From Pseudomonas sp. LP_7_YM (GTDB lineage: Bacteria; Pseudomonadota; Gammaproteobacteria; Pseudomonadales; Pseudomonadaceae): a DNA stretch of 64,000 nt. The notes below the pieces were generated by a model. The model saw only the letters and a list, made by a program, of their open reading frames with translations, was not told the origin of the DNA and made no database searches. Both the position numbers and the translations under genes were made by a program. The stretch lies in assembly GCF_004364435.1 (NCBI RefSeq), contig NZ_SOCT01000001.1, positions 868,001 through 932,000 on the forward strand. Direction: 5' to 3'. This document shows, piece after piece, positions 7,914-17,097 of this stretch (positions are counted from its first letter, which is position 1; every line of letters begins with the position of its first letter).

Positions 7914-9218
7914 ATGTCAGCGCCTTCGACACCGCACCCTTTATTCGAAACCTATGCCCGATTCGTGGAGTTGAACTTCAGTTCTCTGAAAAGCGAGCTG
8001 CCTGCGATCAGGGAGTACCTTGAACAGTTTCCCACTGCACTTCAGGCCGCAGAAAGCTATCGCGCGGTCCGCAGCTTTTTGAAATCCTATGCGGGCAATG
8101 AATCTACGTTCAATTCCTACCGCACACACGTTGAGCGTCTTCTGCTGTGGACCCTGCTCAAATCGAACGTTCCCCTGCTGGACATGCGCCGAACCCATGC
8201 CGAGGATTTCCTTGAGTTCTGCCTGGCACCCGATCCTTCTTGGATCGGCCCTGTCGTCAAATCCCGTTTTCTGCGCATTGGTGGTCGCAAGAAACTGGCG
8301 AGCGACAGTTGTGTATTGAACAGTGATTGGAAGCCTTTCAGTCAGTCCGCCTCCAAGGAAGAGCGGAAACGGGCAAAGGAAGAGAACCGCCCTCTCCTTC
8401 AGGAACACTACAAGCCGGCCCAAGGTTCGATCGCCCAGATTTTCGCGGTATGTGGCAGTTTTTTTCAGCACGCAATCGATGAGGGCTTCTGCGAGCACAA
8501 CCCGTTCAGGGCGGTGAAACAGAAGAGCAAATACAAACAGCGCACCACGGGCGATCATGACACACGAATCCTGACGTCGCTGCAATGGGACTTCGTGCTG
8601 GAGACTGCCGAATTGTTGGCGGCGCAGAATGCCAAGTACGAGCGCACATTGTTCATTGTCGCAACGATTTTCGCCATGTACCTGCGCGTTTCCGATCTGG
8701 TGGGTCGGGAAAACTGGACGCCGAGCATGGGCGATATGCGCAAGGACGGCGCCGGTAACTGGTGGTATCACGTGGTGGGCAAAGGCAACAAGGCCGGGAA
8801 GATCAGTGTCCGGGATGACTATGTCGAGAATTACCTGAAGCGTTGGCGCCTGCACCAGGGGCTTTCTCCTCTGCCCGGGTTCAGGGAAACCACGCCGCTT
8901 ATCGCTACTCAGCGTGGCCGTGCCGGGTTGTCCGACCGGCATATCAGGCTTTTGCTGCAGGAGGTTTTCGATCGCGCTCTGGAGCGTATGCAGGCCGAGA
9001 ATTGGCCGGACGAAGATGTCGGTCGTTTGCGCGCCGCATCACTGCATTGGCTGCGACACACCTCGGCGACCTTTGACGCGCCCTACAGAGACATGAAGGA
9101 CCTGCAGGTCGACTTGAGGCATAACAGCTTGAGCACTACGCAAAACGTGTACTACAACTCTGAGGACGAAAAACGCGCCTATTCGATCAAGCGTTTGCCG
9201 ATGAAAGAGCGCACTTGA
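7914..9218 (+). CDS. Tyrosine recombinase / phage-integrase family protein
   Basis: A 434-residue tyrosine recombinase. The first 230 residues hold the SAM-like core-binding domain (ESTFNSYRTHVERLLLWTLL). The catalytic domain shows R258 in YLRVSDLV, a beta-hairpin Lys in VVGKGNKAGK, H378-x-x-R381 in HWLRHTSATF, a following RHNSLSTTQ box, and the nucleophile Tyr413 or Tyr414 in NVYYNS. All pentad residues are present, so it should be active. Length exceeds XerC/XerD (about 300) and is typical of genomic-island integrases. No tRNA or attachment repeat is visible nearby. The start has no strong ribosome-binding site. It marks the right edge of the accessory block, though similar stand-alone recombinases can be stable chromosomal genes. 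Confidence 0.88.
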   Translation: MSAPSTPHPLFETYARFVELNFSSLKSELPAIREYLEQFPTALQAAESYRAVRSFLKSYAGNESTFNSYRTHVERLLLWTLLKSNVPLLDMRRTHAEDFLEFCLAPDPSWIGPVVKSRFLRIGGRKKLASDSCVLNSDWKPFSQSASKEERKRAKEENRPLLQEHYKPAQGSIAQIFAVCGSFFQHAIDEGFCEHNPFRAVKQKSKYKQRTTGDHDTRILTSLQWDFVLETAELLAAQNAKYERTLFIVATIFAMYLRVSDLVGRENWTPSMGDMRKDGAGNWWYHVVGKGNKAGKISVRDDYVENYLKRWRLHQGLSPLPGFRETTPLIATQRGRAGLSDRHIRLLLQEVFDRALERMQAENWPDEDVGRLRAASLHWLRHTSATFDAPYRDMKDLQVDLRHNSLSTTQNVYYNSEDEKRAYSIKRLPMKERT

Positions 9219-9278
9219 TCTGATCGAAGCAGGTGAAGTTAACTTTTTATTTAGCTTGAAAAGGCTGTGTTGATCGTA

Positions 9279-9299
9279 GCCTGACCCTGGTGGTCAGGC
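9279..9299. repeat. Hairpin downstream of the recombinase gene
   Basis: GCCTGACC (9279-9286) pairs with GGTCAGGC (9292-9299) around a 5-nt loop. No T-tract follows. It may end the recombinase transcript or be a dispersed-repeat fragment. The remaining bases up to 9494 show no gene. Confidence 0.4.
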
Positions 9300-9494
9300 G
9301 CTGCCCCGCGCAGTGGGCCTGATCGGAGCCTCGGTCCGGCCAACGGGCTTTTGCACCACGCTGCAGGTATGTATCTTGTGCATAGCCCATGCCCAAACGA
9401 CATAACCTGCGGATTTTCTGCATGTTAGTCTCGCCGCTCATTTTGAATTGGCGTAGATCGTTATCACCGATGATGGCCAGAACCAGGAAACGCT

Positions 9495-10364
9495 ATGTCC
9501 AGAATTTCGCATTTCGCGCTGCGCCGCAATTTCCGTGAGCTGCTGGCTTCCAACGCCTGCGTCGAAACCGCCTCCGTATTTGACCCCATGTCGGCGCGCA
9601 TCGCGGCGGACCTTGGATTCGAAGTCGGCATTCTTGGAGGCTCGGTTGCATCGCTGCAGGTTCTGGCAGCCCCGGACTTCGCCTTGATTACCCTGAGCGA
9701 GTTTGTTGAACAGGCCACGCGTATTGGCCGCGTCGCACAACTTCCCTTCATCGCTGACGCCGACCATGGTTACGGTAATGCGCTTAATGTCATGCGTACC
9801 GTTGAGGAACTGGAGCGCGCCGGTGTTGCTGCGCTGACCATCGAAGATACGCTGTTGCCGGCTCAGTTCGGTCGCAAATCCACGGACCTGATCAGCATTG
9901 AAGAAGGCATCGGCAAGGTCAAGGCTGCGCTGGAAGCCCGTGTCGATTCCGAGCTGTCGATCATCGCCCGTACCAACGCTGGTGTGTTGCCCGTGGAAGA
10001 CATCATCGAGCGTACCCAGGCCTATGAAAAAGCGGGCGCAGACGGTATCTGCATGGTCGGAATCAAGGATTTCGATCACCTCGAGCAGATTTCCGAAAAG
10101 CTCAGCGTACCGTTGATGCTGGTGACTTACGGCAACCCCAAGCTCAATGACAGTCAGCGCCTGGCGAAACTCGGCGTGCGCGTCATCGTTGCGGGTCACG
10201 CCGCTTACTTTGCGTCTATCAAGGCTACATACGACAGTCTGCGCGCTCAGCGTAAAGTGACGCACAGTACGGATAACCTGAGTGCGACTGAGCTGACCCA
10301 CACCTATACGTTGCCGGAAAGCTATGTGGCCTGGGCAAAAGAGTTCATGGACGTCAAGGAGTGA
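9495..10364 (+). CDS. Oxaloacetate decarboxylase, PEP mutase/isocitrate lyase family
   Basis: A 289-residue cytosolic enzyme closely resembling P. aeruginosa PA4872, a biotin-independent Mg-dependent oxaloacetate decarboxylase of the PEP mutase/isocitrate lyase superfamily. The fold markers are [20 protein letters not shown] at the N-terminus, the metal-binding [13 protein letters not shown], and [10 protein letters not shown] in the gating-loop region. It lacks the KKCGH motif of isocitrate lyases. Start ATG 9495 has AGGAAA 5 nt upstream. It is monocistronic, with its own intrinsic terminator about 55 bp downstream. Confidence 0.9.
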   Translation: MSRISHFALRRNFRELLASNACVETASVFDPMSARIAADLGFEVGILGGSVASLQVLAAPDFALITLSEFVEQATRIGRVAQLPFIADADHGYGNALNVMRTVEELERAGVAALTIEDTLLPAQFGRKSTDLISIEEGIGKVKAALEARVDSELSIIARTNAGVLPVEDIIERTQAYEKAGADGICMVGIKDFDHLEQISEKLSVPLMLVTYGNPKLNDSQRLAKLGVRVIVAGHAAYFASIKATYDSLRAQRKVTHSTDNLSATELTHTYTLPESYVAWAKEFMDVKE

Positions 10365-10415
10365 CCCGTCTGCTCTGAGCTGCCCGGCGAACGCTACGGG
10401 TAAATGGCAGACCAT

Positions 10416-10444
10416 AAAAAACCCGCCGAAGCGGGTTCTTTTCC
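10416..10444 (+). terminator. Intrinsic terminator after oxaloacetate decarboxylase gene
   Basis: AACCCGC (10420-10426), loop CGAA, GCGGGTT (10431-10437), followed by CTTTTCC and preceded by an A-run. Confidence 0.85.
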
Positions 10445-10506
10445 ATCAAGACCATTCCAACATCCTGTCAGTAGCCTCCTGGCGAATGGTAGATCATCCG
10501 TGATCT

Positions 10507-10880
10507 CTAAAGCACTTCCTGTGCTTCAGTTGATGGATCCAATTTAAGGTTTTGCCGTTGGCATGTATATGGTCGGTTTGCTGAACCGTGTGTAAGCGAT
10601 TGGCTATAACCGCGTAGGCGCACGGCGTCATCGAATGTGGCCGCAACCTGAGTGCCGCGCTCGAGGTCCTGGGCGTGCGCGTAGTACAGCTCGCCCAATT
10701 CCAGCACGGCGGACGCAAGATTCGAAGGCGGCAAACGCAGATAGTGGTTCGGGACCGGCAAAACCTGCAGCGGCACCTTGTCGCCATGAGCGCCTTGGAG
10801 CAGATAGTCATCGCCCTCGCCCACTTCACGCAGGAAGGCCTGGGGATCGCCCACGGTCCAGGCGTTACGCGAAGGCAGGC
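10507..10880 (-). pseudogene. Remnant of a Gfo/Idh/MocA-like oxidoreductase (C-terminal part)
   Basis: The reverse-strand frame reads WTVGDPQAFLREVGEGDDYLL then YYAHAQDLERGTQVAATFDDAVRL. This resembles the C-terminal segment of a Gfo/Idh/MocA NAD(P)-dependent sugar oxidoreductase, whose families typically end with an FDDAVxLHRLL-like helix. The N-terminal Rossmann domain is absent and the sequence loses resemblance after DDAVRL (about 10615), so the gene is broken at both ends. Family assignment is from motif memory and is tentative. It lies head-to-head with a LysR remnant. Confidence 0.45.
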
Positions 10881-11042
10881 TGGAAAAAGTACTGGCGGAA
10901 TATTCCGAGCATCGGGCGCGCTATGATGCTCTGGCCTTCGGGCCGCAATGCCACACCGAAACTGCGTGTGTTGATCGACTACATCAAGGACCGCATCGCC
11001 ACAGTGCCACAGCCGGGTATCCGTTTTGAACAAAAGGCATGA
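10856..11042 (+). pseudogene. Remnant of a LysR regulator (C-terminal end, frameshifted)
   Basis: One frame reads QALREGRLEKVLAEYS, the typical LysR effector-domain tail. After a frame change near 10900-10915 the next reads AMMLWPSGRNATPKLRVLIDYIK, the standard LysR C-terminus, ending at 11042. The first 240 or so residues are missing. With the divergent oxidoreductase remnant this suggests a regulator-target pair that lost its central part by deletion. It ends 103 bp before the RidA gene. Confidence 0.6.
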
Positions 11043-11145
11043 GGCGGGAACTGATGCGCGCGCGCCACTGTGCTTTATCATGGGCACTTTCACCCCGGCG
11101 TCCTCTGACGCGCACGCCGCCCAGTCCTCTAGAACAGAGATTCCC

Positions 11146-11526
11146 ATGTCCAGCCAAGACCTCAGCTTCATTCCCGATCCCGATGCGGATTCCATTTCTT
11201 CCGACGTCGCCAGCTTCGGCGGCATCACGGTGTCCACGCAGGTCCCGACCCGGGCCGATGGCAGCCTCGAACTGGGCAGCATTACCGCACAAAGCGAGTG
11301 CACGCTTGAGGCACTCAAGGTCGCACTGGAACGTGCCGGCAGTTCCATGGACCGGGTCATGCACCTGACCATCTACCTGACCGACATGGCCGACCGCGCG
11401 GCCTTCAATGACGTGTACCAGCGCTTCTTTGCCAAACCCTGGCCAGTGCGCGCAGCAGTTGGCGTAGCTGCACTGGCCGTCGAAGGCATGCGCGTGGAAG
11501 TCACTGCGATGGCGGCCAGGGCCTAA
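11146..11526 (+). CDS. RidA/YjgF-family protein (second copy)
   Basis: A 126-residue RidA-superfamily protein: GGITVSTQVPTRADGSLELG, ALKVALERAGSSMDRVMHLTIYLTDM and the C-terminal PVRAAVGVAALAVEGMRVEVTAMA. Start ATG 11146 (MSSQDLSF) is chosen because the longer in-frame extension to 11026 overlaps the LysR remnant. Sequence differs greatly from the RidA-like protein at 1010-1402, so the two belong to different subfamilies and are not a recent duplication. It is probably monocistronic; substrate unknown. Confidence 0.85.
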   Translation: MSSQDLSFIPDPDADSISSDVASFGGITVSTQVPTRADGSLELGSITAQSECTLEALKVALERAGSSMDRVMHLTIYLTDMADRAAFNDVYQRFFAKPWPVRAAVGVAALAVEGMRVEVTAMAARA

Positions 11527-11710
11527 CGCGTAAGCCAGCTCTGCTCTTGCCGAGAACAATAGCTATGGGGATGGGGTGGCTTATCCCCATGCAAGAATGA
11601 CCCATTGCCAATGAGGGCATGTTTGCCGCCATCGGGCAGCCCACGGATGCCCCTCGGACGTTTCGCCGCTACAATGCGCGCCTTGACCGTGACGATCCGA
11701 CTAAAAAAAC

Positions 11711-13704
11711 ATGTCCCTACCCAAGCATCACCTGGAATTGCTCAGCCCTGCCCGCGATGTCGCCATCGCTCGCGAGGCTATTTTGCACGGCGCTGACGCC
11801 ATCTATATCGGCGGTCCGAGCTTCGGCGCGCGTCATAACGCCAGCAATGAGGTGAGCGATATCGCTGATCTGGTGGAATTCGCTCATCGCTATCATGCGC
11901 GGGTGCTTACCACCATCAATACCATCCTCCACGACAATGAGCTGGAGCCAGCGCGAGCGCTTATCCATCAGTTATATGACGCCGGCGTCGACGCGCTGAT
12001 CGTCCAGGACCTGGGCGTGATGGAGCTGGATATTCCGCCCATTGAGCTGCATGCCAGCACCCAGACCGACATTCGCACGCTGGCGCGGGCCAAATTCCTC
12101 GATCAGGCCGGCTTCTCGCAACTGGTGCTAGCCCGCGAGCTGAACCTGCAAGAGATACGCGCCATCGCCGATGAAACCGATGCGGCGATCGAGTTTTTCA
12201 TCCATGGCGCGCTGTGCGTTGCCTTTTCCGGTCAGTGCAACATTTCCCACGCCCAGAACGGCCGTAGCGCCAACCGTGGGGATTGCTCCCAGGCCTGCCG
12301 CCTGCCGTACACCTTGAAAGACGATCAGGGTCGCGTGGTGGCATTCGAAAAACACCTGCTGTCGATGAAGGACAACAACCAGAGCGCCAACATCCGCGCC
12401 CTGGTCGAAGCTGGTGTGCGCTCGTTCAAGATCGAGGGCCGCTACAAGGACATGGGCTATGTGAAGAACATCACCGCCTACTATCGTCAGCGTCTGGACG
12501 ATGTGCTCGAAGACCGCCCGGATCTGGCCCGCGCTTCCAGTGGTCGCACGGCGCATTTCTTCCTGCCGGACCCGGAGAAGACATTCCACCGCGGCAGCAC
12601 TGACTATTTCGTCACCGACCGCAAGATCGACATCGGTGCGTTCGACACGCCTACCTTCACCGGACTGCCGGTGGGCGTCGTGGAGAAAGTCGGCAAGCGT
12701 GACCTGCAGGTGGTTACTCACGACCCGCTGACCAATGGTGACGGCCTCAACGTGCAGATCAAGCGCGAGGTCGTCGGTTTCCGCGCAAACATTGCCGAAC
12801 TCAAAAGCGAGTTCGAAGAAGATGGCCAGAAGCGCTACCGCTATCGCGTCGAACCCAACGAGATGCCAGCCGACTTGCATAAGGTTCGCCCAGCCATCCG
12901 CTCAATCGCAACCTCGACCACAATTGGCAGCAGGCCCTGCAGAAGACGTCTGCCGAGCGCCGGATTGGCCTGTCATGGCAGGCTCGGCTGCGTGAAGAAC
13001 GTCTGGAGTTGGTTGCCATCAGCGAAGAAGGCATCAGCGCCAGCGCGGTAATGGAAGGCCCGTTCGGTGTAGCGAACAAGCCCGAGCAGGCACTGGAGCA
13101 ACTGCGCGACCTGCTCTGTCAACTGGGCACCACCCAGTACCATGCGACTGACGTCAAACTGGATGCGCCGCAGGCGTATTTCATTCCGAACTCGCAGCTT
13201 AAAGCCGTGCGGCGCGAAGTCATCGACGCCCTGACCGCTGCCCGGGTTGCCGCTCATCCACGGGGCGGGCGCAAAGCTGAAACCAGCCCGCCGCCGGTTT
13301 ACCCGGATTCACACCTTTCCTTCCTGGCCAACGTCTACAACCAGAAAGCTCGCGACTTCTACCATCGCCACGGGGTCAAGCTGATCGATGCGGCGTACGA
13401 AGCCCACGAAGAGGCCGGCGAAGTGCCGGTGATGATTACCAAGCATTGCCTGCGGTTCTCGTTCAACCTGTGCCCGAAACAGGCCAAAGGTGTTACAGGA
13501 GTAAAAACCAAGGTCGCGCCGATGCAGCTGATTCACGGCGACGAGGTGCTTACCCTGAAATTCGATTGCAAGCCGTGCGAGATGCACATCATTGGCAAAA
13601 TGAAAGGCCACATCCTTAACTCGCCTCAGCCCGGCAGCGTGCCGGTGGTGGGTCACATCAGCCCGGCCGATTTGCTGAAAACCATATCCCGCGCTCCACA
13701 CTGA
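11711..13704 (+). pseudogene. U32-peptidase-family protein, RlhA/YdcP-like, frameshifted
   Basis: The N-terminal frame (11711 to about 12890) matches the U32 family, including the signature FFIHGALCVAFSGQCNIS. The C-terminal half (HPLNRNLDHNWQQAL to ISPADLLKTISRAPH) continues in another frame from about 12895 to 13704. Joined, they give about 664 residues, the length of E. coli YdcP/RlhA (23S rRNA C2501 hydroxylation) rather than the shorter TrhP/YegQ. One base appears to be missing between 12887 and 12895 in CGCCCAGCC. The uninterrupted first frame would end at 13051 with about 55 aberrant residues. Both halves look otherwise intact, so this is either a recent mutation or a sequencing error. 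Confidence 0.85.
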
Positions 13705-13734
13705 GCCCCTACCGAGCGCGTCGTCATGGCGCGC

Positions 13735-14064
13735 TCAGCGGCGCGCCAGTTCGTGGCGCGTGCATCCTTCGTAATACACCTGCCTCACGCCTTCGGGTCG
13801 CAGTCGTGACGGGCTGTCATAGGTCTGTTCTGTGATCCCCAACGCGCTCATGCGCATCCACTGTTGGGGAAAGTGCCGTGCCTGCAGCTTCTTGCGTGCT
13901 CCATAGAGTGTCAGCCCCGAGAGTTTGTACTGCTGCGCGGTGTTGGCAATACCTGCGCCCCAAGTGCATAGCTCGCGCTCTTTCTTGCTAAGATCCCTCG
14001 CTAATGCGGAGCCCACGAAACCTGTAAAGATGAAAAGCGCTAGAACAAACTTGATAGTCGGCAT
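13735..14064 (-). CDS. Small exported hypothetical protein
   Basis: A 109-residue protein with a signal peptide (MPTIKFVLALFIFTGFVGSALA, cleavage likely after ALA). The mature part of about 87 residues contains two Cys (ELCTWGAG, YEGCTRHE), which could form one periplasmic disulfide. No family recognised. It converges on the RlhA-like gene, leaving 30 bp between. The upstream 296 bp to the pcs gene shows no other gene. Confidence 0.65.
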   Translation of the reverse strand: MPTIKFVLALFIFTGFVGSALARDLSKKERELCTWGAGIANTAQQYKLSGLTLYGARKKLQARHFPQQWMRMSALGITEQTYDSPSRLRPEGVRQVYYEGCTRHELARR

Positions 14065-14360
14065 GAAGTTTCAAGGCTAACGTATTGAACAAGCGCGGAT
14101 TCTGCCGATAGCGGGAGTGTTCAGGGGCCAGCAAAATGCCTCCTTTCGCCAACAGCCGACCAATGACAGGTCTTGCACGTGAAAACCAGGCAGGCAAAAT
14201 CATCATTGAGCCACCAAAGCCCGCGCCGCCTGCTACCTTGTAAAGGTGACAGGTGAACCTTATCGACTGCTGACCGGTCGATAGATGCACCTCTGGTCAG
14301 GCCCCCGATTACCCTTGCGGTGAATCGATCTGACCAGCTTTATTTTCAGAAGGACCGTCC

Positions 14361-15080
14361 ATGATTCCAATTCAACGTATCGCCTGGCTCAAAGCATGGG
14401 GAGCCCATGGTTTCACGGCCACTGGCGTCGTCCTCGCGTTTCTCGCCACCATCGCCCTGTTCGACAACCAGCCCAAGGCCTGCCTGTTGTGGCTGGGTAT
14501 TGCCCTGATCGTGGATGGGCTGGACGGTTCACTGGCGCGCAAGCTCAATGTGCAATCGGTACTGCCGCATTTCGACGGCTCGGTACTGGACCTGGTGATC
14601 GATTATCTGACGTATGTGTTCATCCCTGCGCTGTTCATTTACCGCTACATTCCTCTGCCCGACTACACCCTGCTTCTGACGATTTCGGTCATTCTGGTGT
14701 CGTCGCTGTTCTGCTTCTGCAATACCGAAATGAAAAGCAAGGACAACTATTTTCAGGGCTTCCCGGCGGCATGGAATGTGGTGGCGTTGTGTATCTACAT
14801 CCTGTCCCCTGCGCCGTGGCTGACGTTCATTACGGTGATCTGCCTGGCACTTTTGACCGTGACCCGGATGAAATTCCTCCATCCGTTTCGTGTGCGCCGT
14901 TTCATGCCGATCAATATCGCCGTCACCAGCGTATGGTTCCTGTGCAGCTTCCTGCTGGTGATCAATCATCCGTACAACGGCTCGTGGGTTCTGACCCTGT
15001 GGCTGTTGATGTCAGCGTACTTCCTGGGTATCTGTATCTGGCGCACGTCGCTTGAGTGGATCGACAAGGCGCGTTATTAA
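14361..15080 (+). CDS. pcs: Phosphatidylcholine synthase
   Basis: A 239-residue integral membrane enzyme that condenses choline with CDP-diacylglycerol to make phosphatidylcholine. The CDP-alcohol phosphotransferase motif is seen as DGLDGSLARKLNV followed by PHFDGSVLDLVID at about residues 52-80, in the extended spacing characteristic of bacterial Pcs rather than PgsA or PssA. Seven or eight hydrophobic segments follow. GAAGGA lies 8 nt before ATG 14361. Pcs occurs in host-associated Pseudomonas, where choline comes from the environment. It is a single gene with a strong terminator downstream. Confidence 0.93.
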   Translation: MIPIQRIAWLKAWGAHGFTATGVVLAFLATIALFDNQPKACLLWLGIALIVDGLDGSLARKLNVQSVLPHFDGSVLDLVIDYLTYVFIPALFIYRYIPLPDYTLLLTISVILVSSLFCFCNTEMKSKDNYFQGFPAAWNVVALCIYILSPAPWLTFITVICLALLTVTRMKFLHPFRVRRFMPINIAVTSVWFLCSFLLVINHPYNGSWVLTLWLLMSAYFLGICIWRTSLEWIDKARY

Positions 15081-15100
15081 ACTGATGGCCTCATAAAACA

Positions 15101-15127
15101 AAAAAAGCAGCCGAGGCTGCTTTTTTT
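15101..15127. terminator. Bidirectional intrinsic terminator
   Basis: AAAAAAGCAGCC (15101-15112), GA loop, GGCTGCTTTTTT (15115-15126). With its flanking A- and T-runs it can stop both pcs (+) and the Lrp gene (-). Confidence 0.92.
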
Positions 15128-15160
15128 GTGTCCGCACACTTTGACTGTGCGCGCGTTACA

Positions 15161-15622
15161 TCAGGTCGTATACCCCAAAGGCAGCTGCGTAGTGGACTTG
15201 ATCTGCTCCATGGCGAAACTCGAACTCATGTCGGTAATACCCGACAGCTGAATCAGCTTTTTGTACACCGTGTCGTAGCCGGCAATGTCTGGTACGACGA
15301 TACGTAACATGTAATCCGTATCGCCCGCCATCCGATAGCATTCGACCACTTCCGGCAGCGTAGCAATCAGTTCGTGAAAACGGCCCAGCCAGTCGGCGTT
15401 GTGCTGGTTGGTACGAATGGCCGCGAATACCGTCACTGCGACGTTCAACTGGGCGGGGTCCAGCAGCGCCACTCGGCTGCGAATCATGCCCTGCTCTTCA
15501 AGCTTCTGAACCCGGCGCCAGCACGCGGTGCTGCCAAGCCCGATGCTATCGGCTATTTCTGCAATGGGGCGGGTACAGTCGGTCTGCAAGATGCCGAGAA
15601 TCGCCTGATCGAATTTGTCCAT
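15161..15622 (-). CDS. Lrp/AsnC-family transcriptional regulator
   Basis: A 153-residue Lrp/AsnC protein. The N-terminal helix-turn-helix is DKFDQAILGILQTDCTRPIAEIAD with GSTACWRRVQKLEEQG as recognition helix; the C-terminal RAM ligand domain contains VVECYRMAGDTDYMLRIVV. It is divergent from the cysteine desulfurase gene with 209 bp between and probably controls the desulfurase/C-S lyase pair, perhaps in response to a sulfur amino acid (inference from context). Confidence 0.9.
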   Translation of the reverse strand: MDKFDQAILGILQTDCTRPIAEIADSIGLGSTACWRRVQKLEEQGMIRSRVALLDPAQLNVAVTVFAAIRTNQHNADWLGRFHELIATLPEVVECYRMAGDTDYMLRIVVPDIAGYDTVYKKLIQLSGITDMSSSFAMEQIKSTTQLPLGYTT

Positions 15623-15831
15623 CTGAGGATGCCGTCTTTAAGGGGTGGTTATGACTGATGGTGATAACGATAAGCCAATATGAGCGGATGCTGGAAAGAT
15701 ATTCCTGGAATCCAGGTCCTTGTAGAAAATAAATCTAATACGCAGACGAAATAGCGTCCAGTAATCAATTTTTTTTCACATGCGCGCTAGTAGTATTTTC
15801 TGCATTACGGACAGCGCGGATTTCTCTTCCC

Positions 15832-16989
15832 ATGAGCACACTTCCTTGTTACTTGGATTACGCGGCGACAACGCCTGTTGATGATCGCGTCATTCAGGCG
15901 ATGGTCACCTGTCTTGGCCGCGAAGGCACCTTCGGTAACCCGGCCTCCAATTCCCACGCCTATGGCAATCTGGCGCGTCAGGCGGTAGAGCTGGCGCGGC
16001 GGCAGGTCGCTGAATTGGTGGGCGCCTCGGCAGACTCGCTGATCTGGACCTCCGGTGCCACCGAATCCAATAACCTGGCCATCAAAGGCATCGCGCAGAG
16101 CGCACAGGGCGCACGCCGTCACCTGATCACCAGCCGTATAGAACACAAGGCAGTCATCGACACCGTGCGCCAGTTGGAGCAAGCAGGTTTTCCGGTCACC
16201 TGGCTTGATCCGGACAGTGATGGCTTGATCCAGCCCGAGGCGGTACGCCAAGCGCTGCGGGACGACACGTTGCTGGTGTCGCTGATGCTGGTCAACAACG
16301 AACTGGGTACGCTCACCGACATCGCTGCCATTGGCAAAATGGTGCGTGAGCACGGCGCGCTCTTGCATGTCGATGCGGCGCAGGGGGCTGGCAAGGTCGC
16401 CATTGACCTGAATGCGCTGCCTGTGGACCTGATGTCTTTTTCCGCCCACAAAATCTATGGCCCCAAAGGCATTGGCGCGCTGTATGTCGGCGAGCGCGCT
16501 CGGCCGTGGCTCGCCGCGCAGATTCACGGTGGCGGGCATGAGCAGGGTTTCCGCTCAGGCACCCTGGCGACCCACCAGATAGTTGGCATGGGCGCTGCCT
16601 ATGCGTTAGCGGCGGCAGAAATCGAGGAAGAAGTGCAGCGCATCAGTTTACTGTCCGATCAACTGCGTGACGGGCTGCTGCAATTGCCGGGGGTGCTTCT
16701 TAATGGTGATCCGCAACAGCGTGTTCCGCATACGCTGAACATCTGCGTCGACAAGCCAGGCTTTAACGCCATGAGCCTGTCCAGCGAACTGGCGGTTTCC
16801 TCGACATCCGCCTGCAATTCAGCCAGCAGCGGTGCATCCCATGTACTGCTCGCTATGGGATTGACACCTGCGCTGGCGGGCAGCAGTTTGCGCCTGAGCC
16901 TGGGACGTTACACCCAGGCGACGGATATCGAGACGGCCATTGCGGTTATCGCAGCCCGGCTCCACAGCCCGTCCACCACGTTCTGGTGA
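15832..16989 (+). CDS. Cysteine desulfurase (NifS/IscS-type)
   Basis: A 385-residue class V aminotransferase-fold PLP enzyme that takes sulfur from L-cysteine to give alanine and an enzyme persulfide. N-terminal LDYAATTPVD, SGATESNNLAIKG, PLP lysine K207 in SFSAHKIYGPKG, and active-site Cys328 in SSTSACNSASSGASHVL are all present. The Cys loop places it in the IscS/NifS group rather than SufS. It is not next to iscU or iscR, so it is unlikely to be the housekeeping IscS. It is followed after 108 bp by a C-S lyase gene and faces an Lrp regulator, suggesting a role in cysteine turnover. Confidence 0.9.
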   Translation: MSTLPCYLDYAATTPVDDRVIQAMVTCLGREGTFGNPASNSHAYGNLARQAVELARRQVAELVGASADSLIWTSGATESNNLAIKGIAQSAQGARRHLITSRIEHKAVIDTVRQLEQAGFPVTWLDPDSDGLIQPEAVRQALRDDTLLVSLMLVNNELGTLTDIAAIGKMVREHGALLHVDAAQGAGKVAIDLNALPVDLMSFSAHKIYGPKGIGALYVGERARPWLAAQIHGGGHEQGFRSGTLATHQIVGMGAAYALAAAEIEEEVQRISLLSDQLRDGLLQLPGVLLNGDPQQRVPHTLNICVDKPGFNAMSLSSELAVSSTSACNSASSGASHVLLAMGLTPALAGSSLRLSLGRYTQATDIETAIAVIAARLHSPSTTFW

Positions 16990-17097
16990 GTGCAGGGAAA
17001 GCAGCCTTCCCACGGTGCTTTCCCATAAGAACGCTCGTGATATTCAGCCACTGTCTCTGGCACAATCGCCGCTGGTTTTTTCGAGACAGTCACGAGC

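Noticed and set aside
9219..9494. Possible tRNA or attachment site next to the recombinase
   Set aside because: Only a simple hairpin was found; no cloverleaf, TTCGA-type T-loop or repeated attachment core could be seen.
12887..13051. Programmed frameshift in the RlhA-like gene
   Set aside because: No slippery heptamer, Shine-Dalgarno-like stimulator or pseudoknot is evident at the junction, and the family is not known to use recoding.
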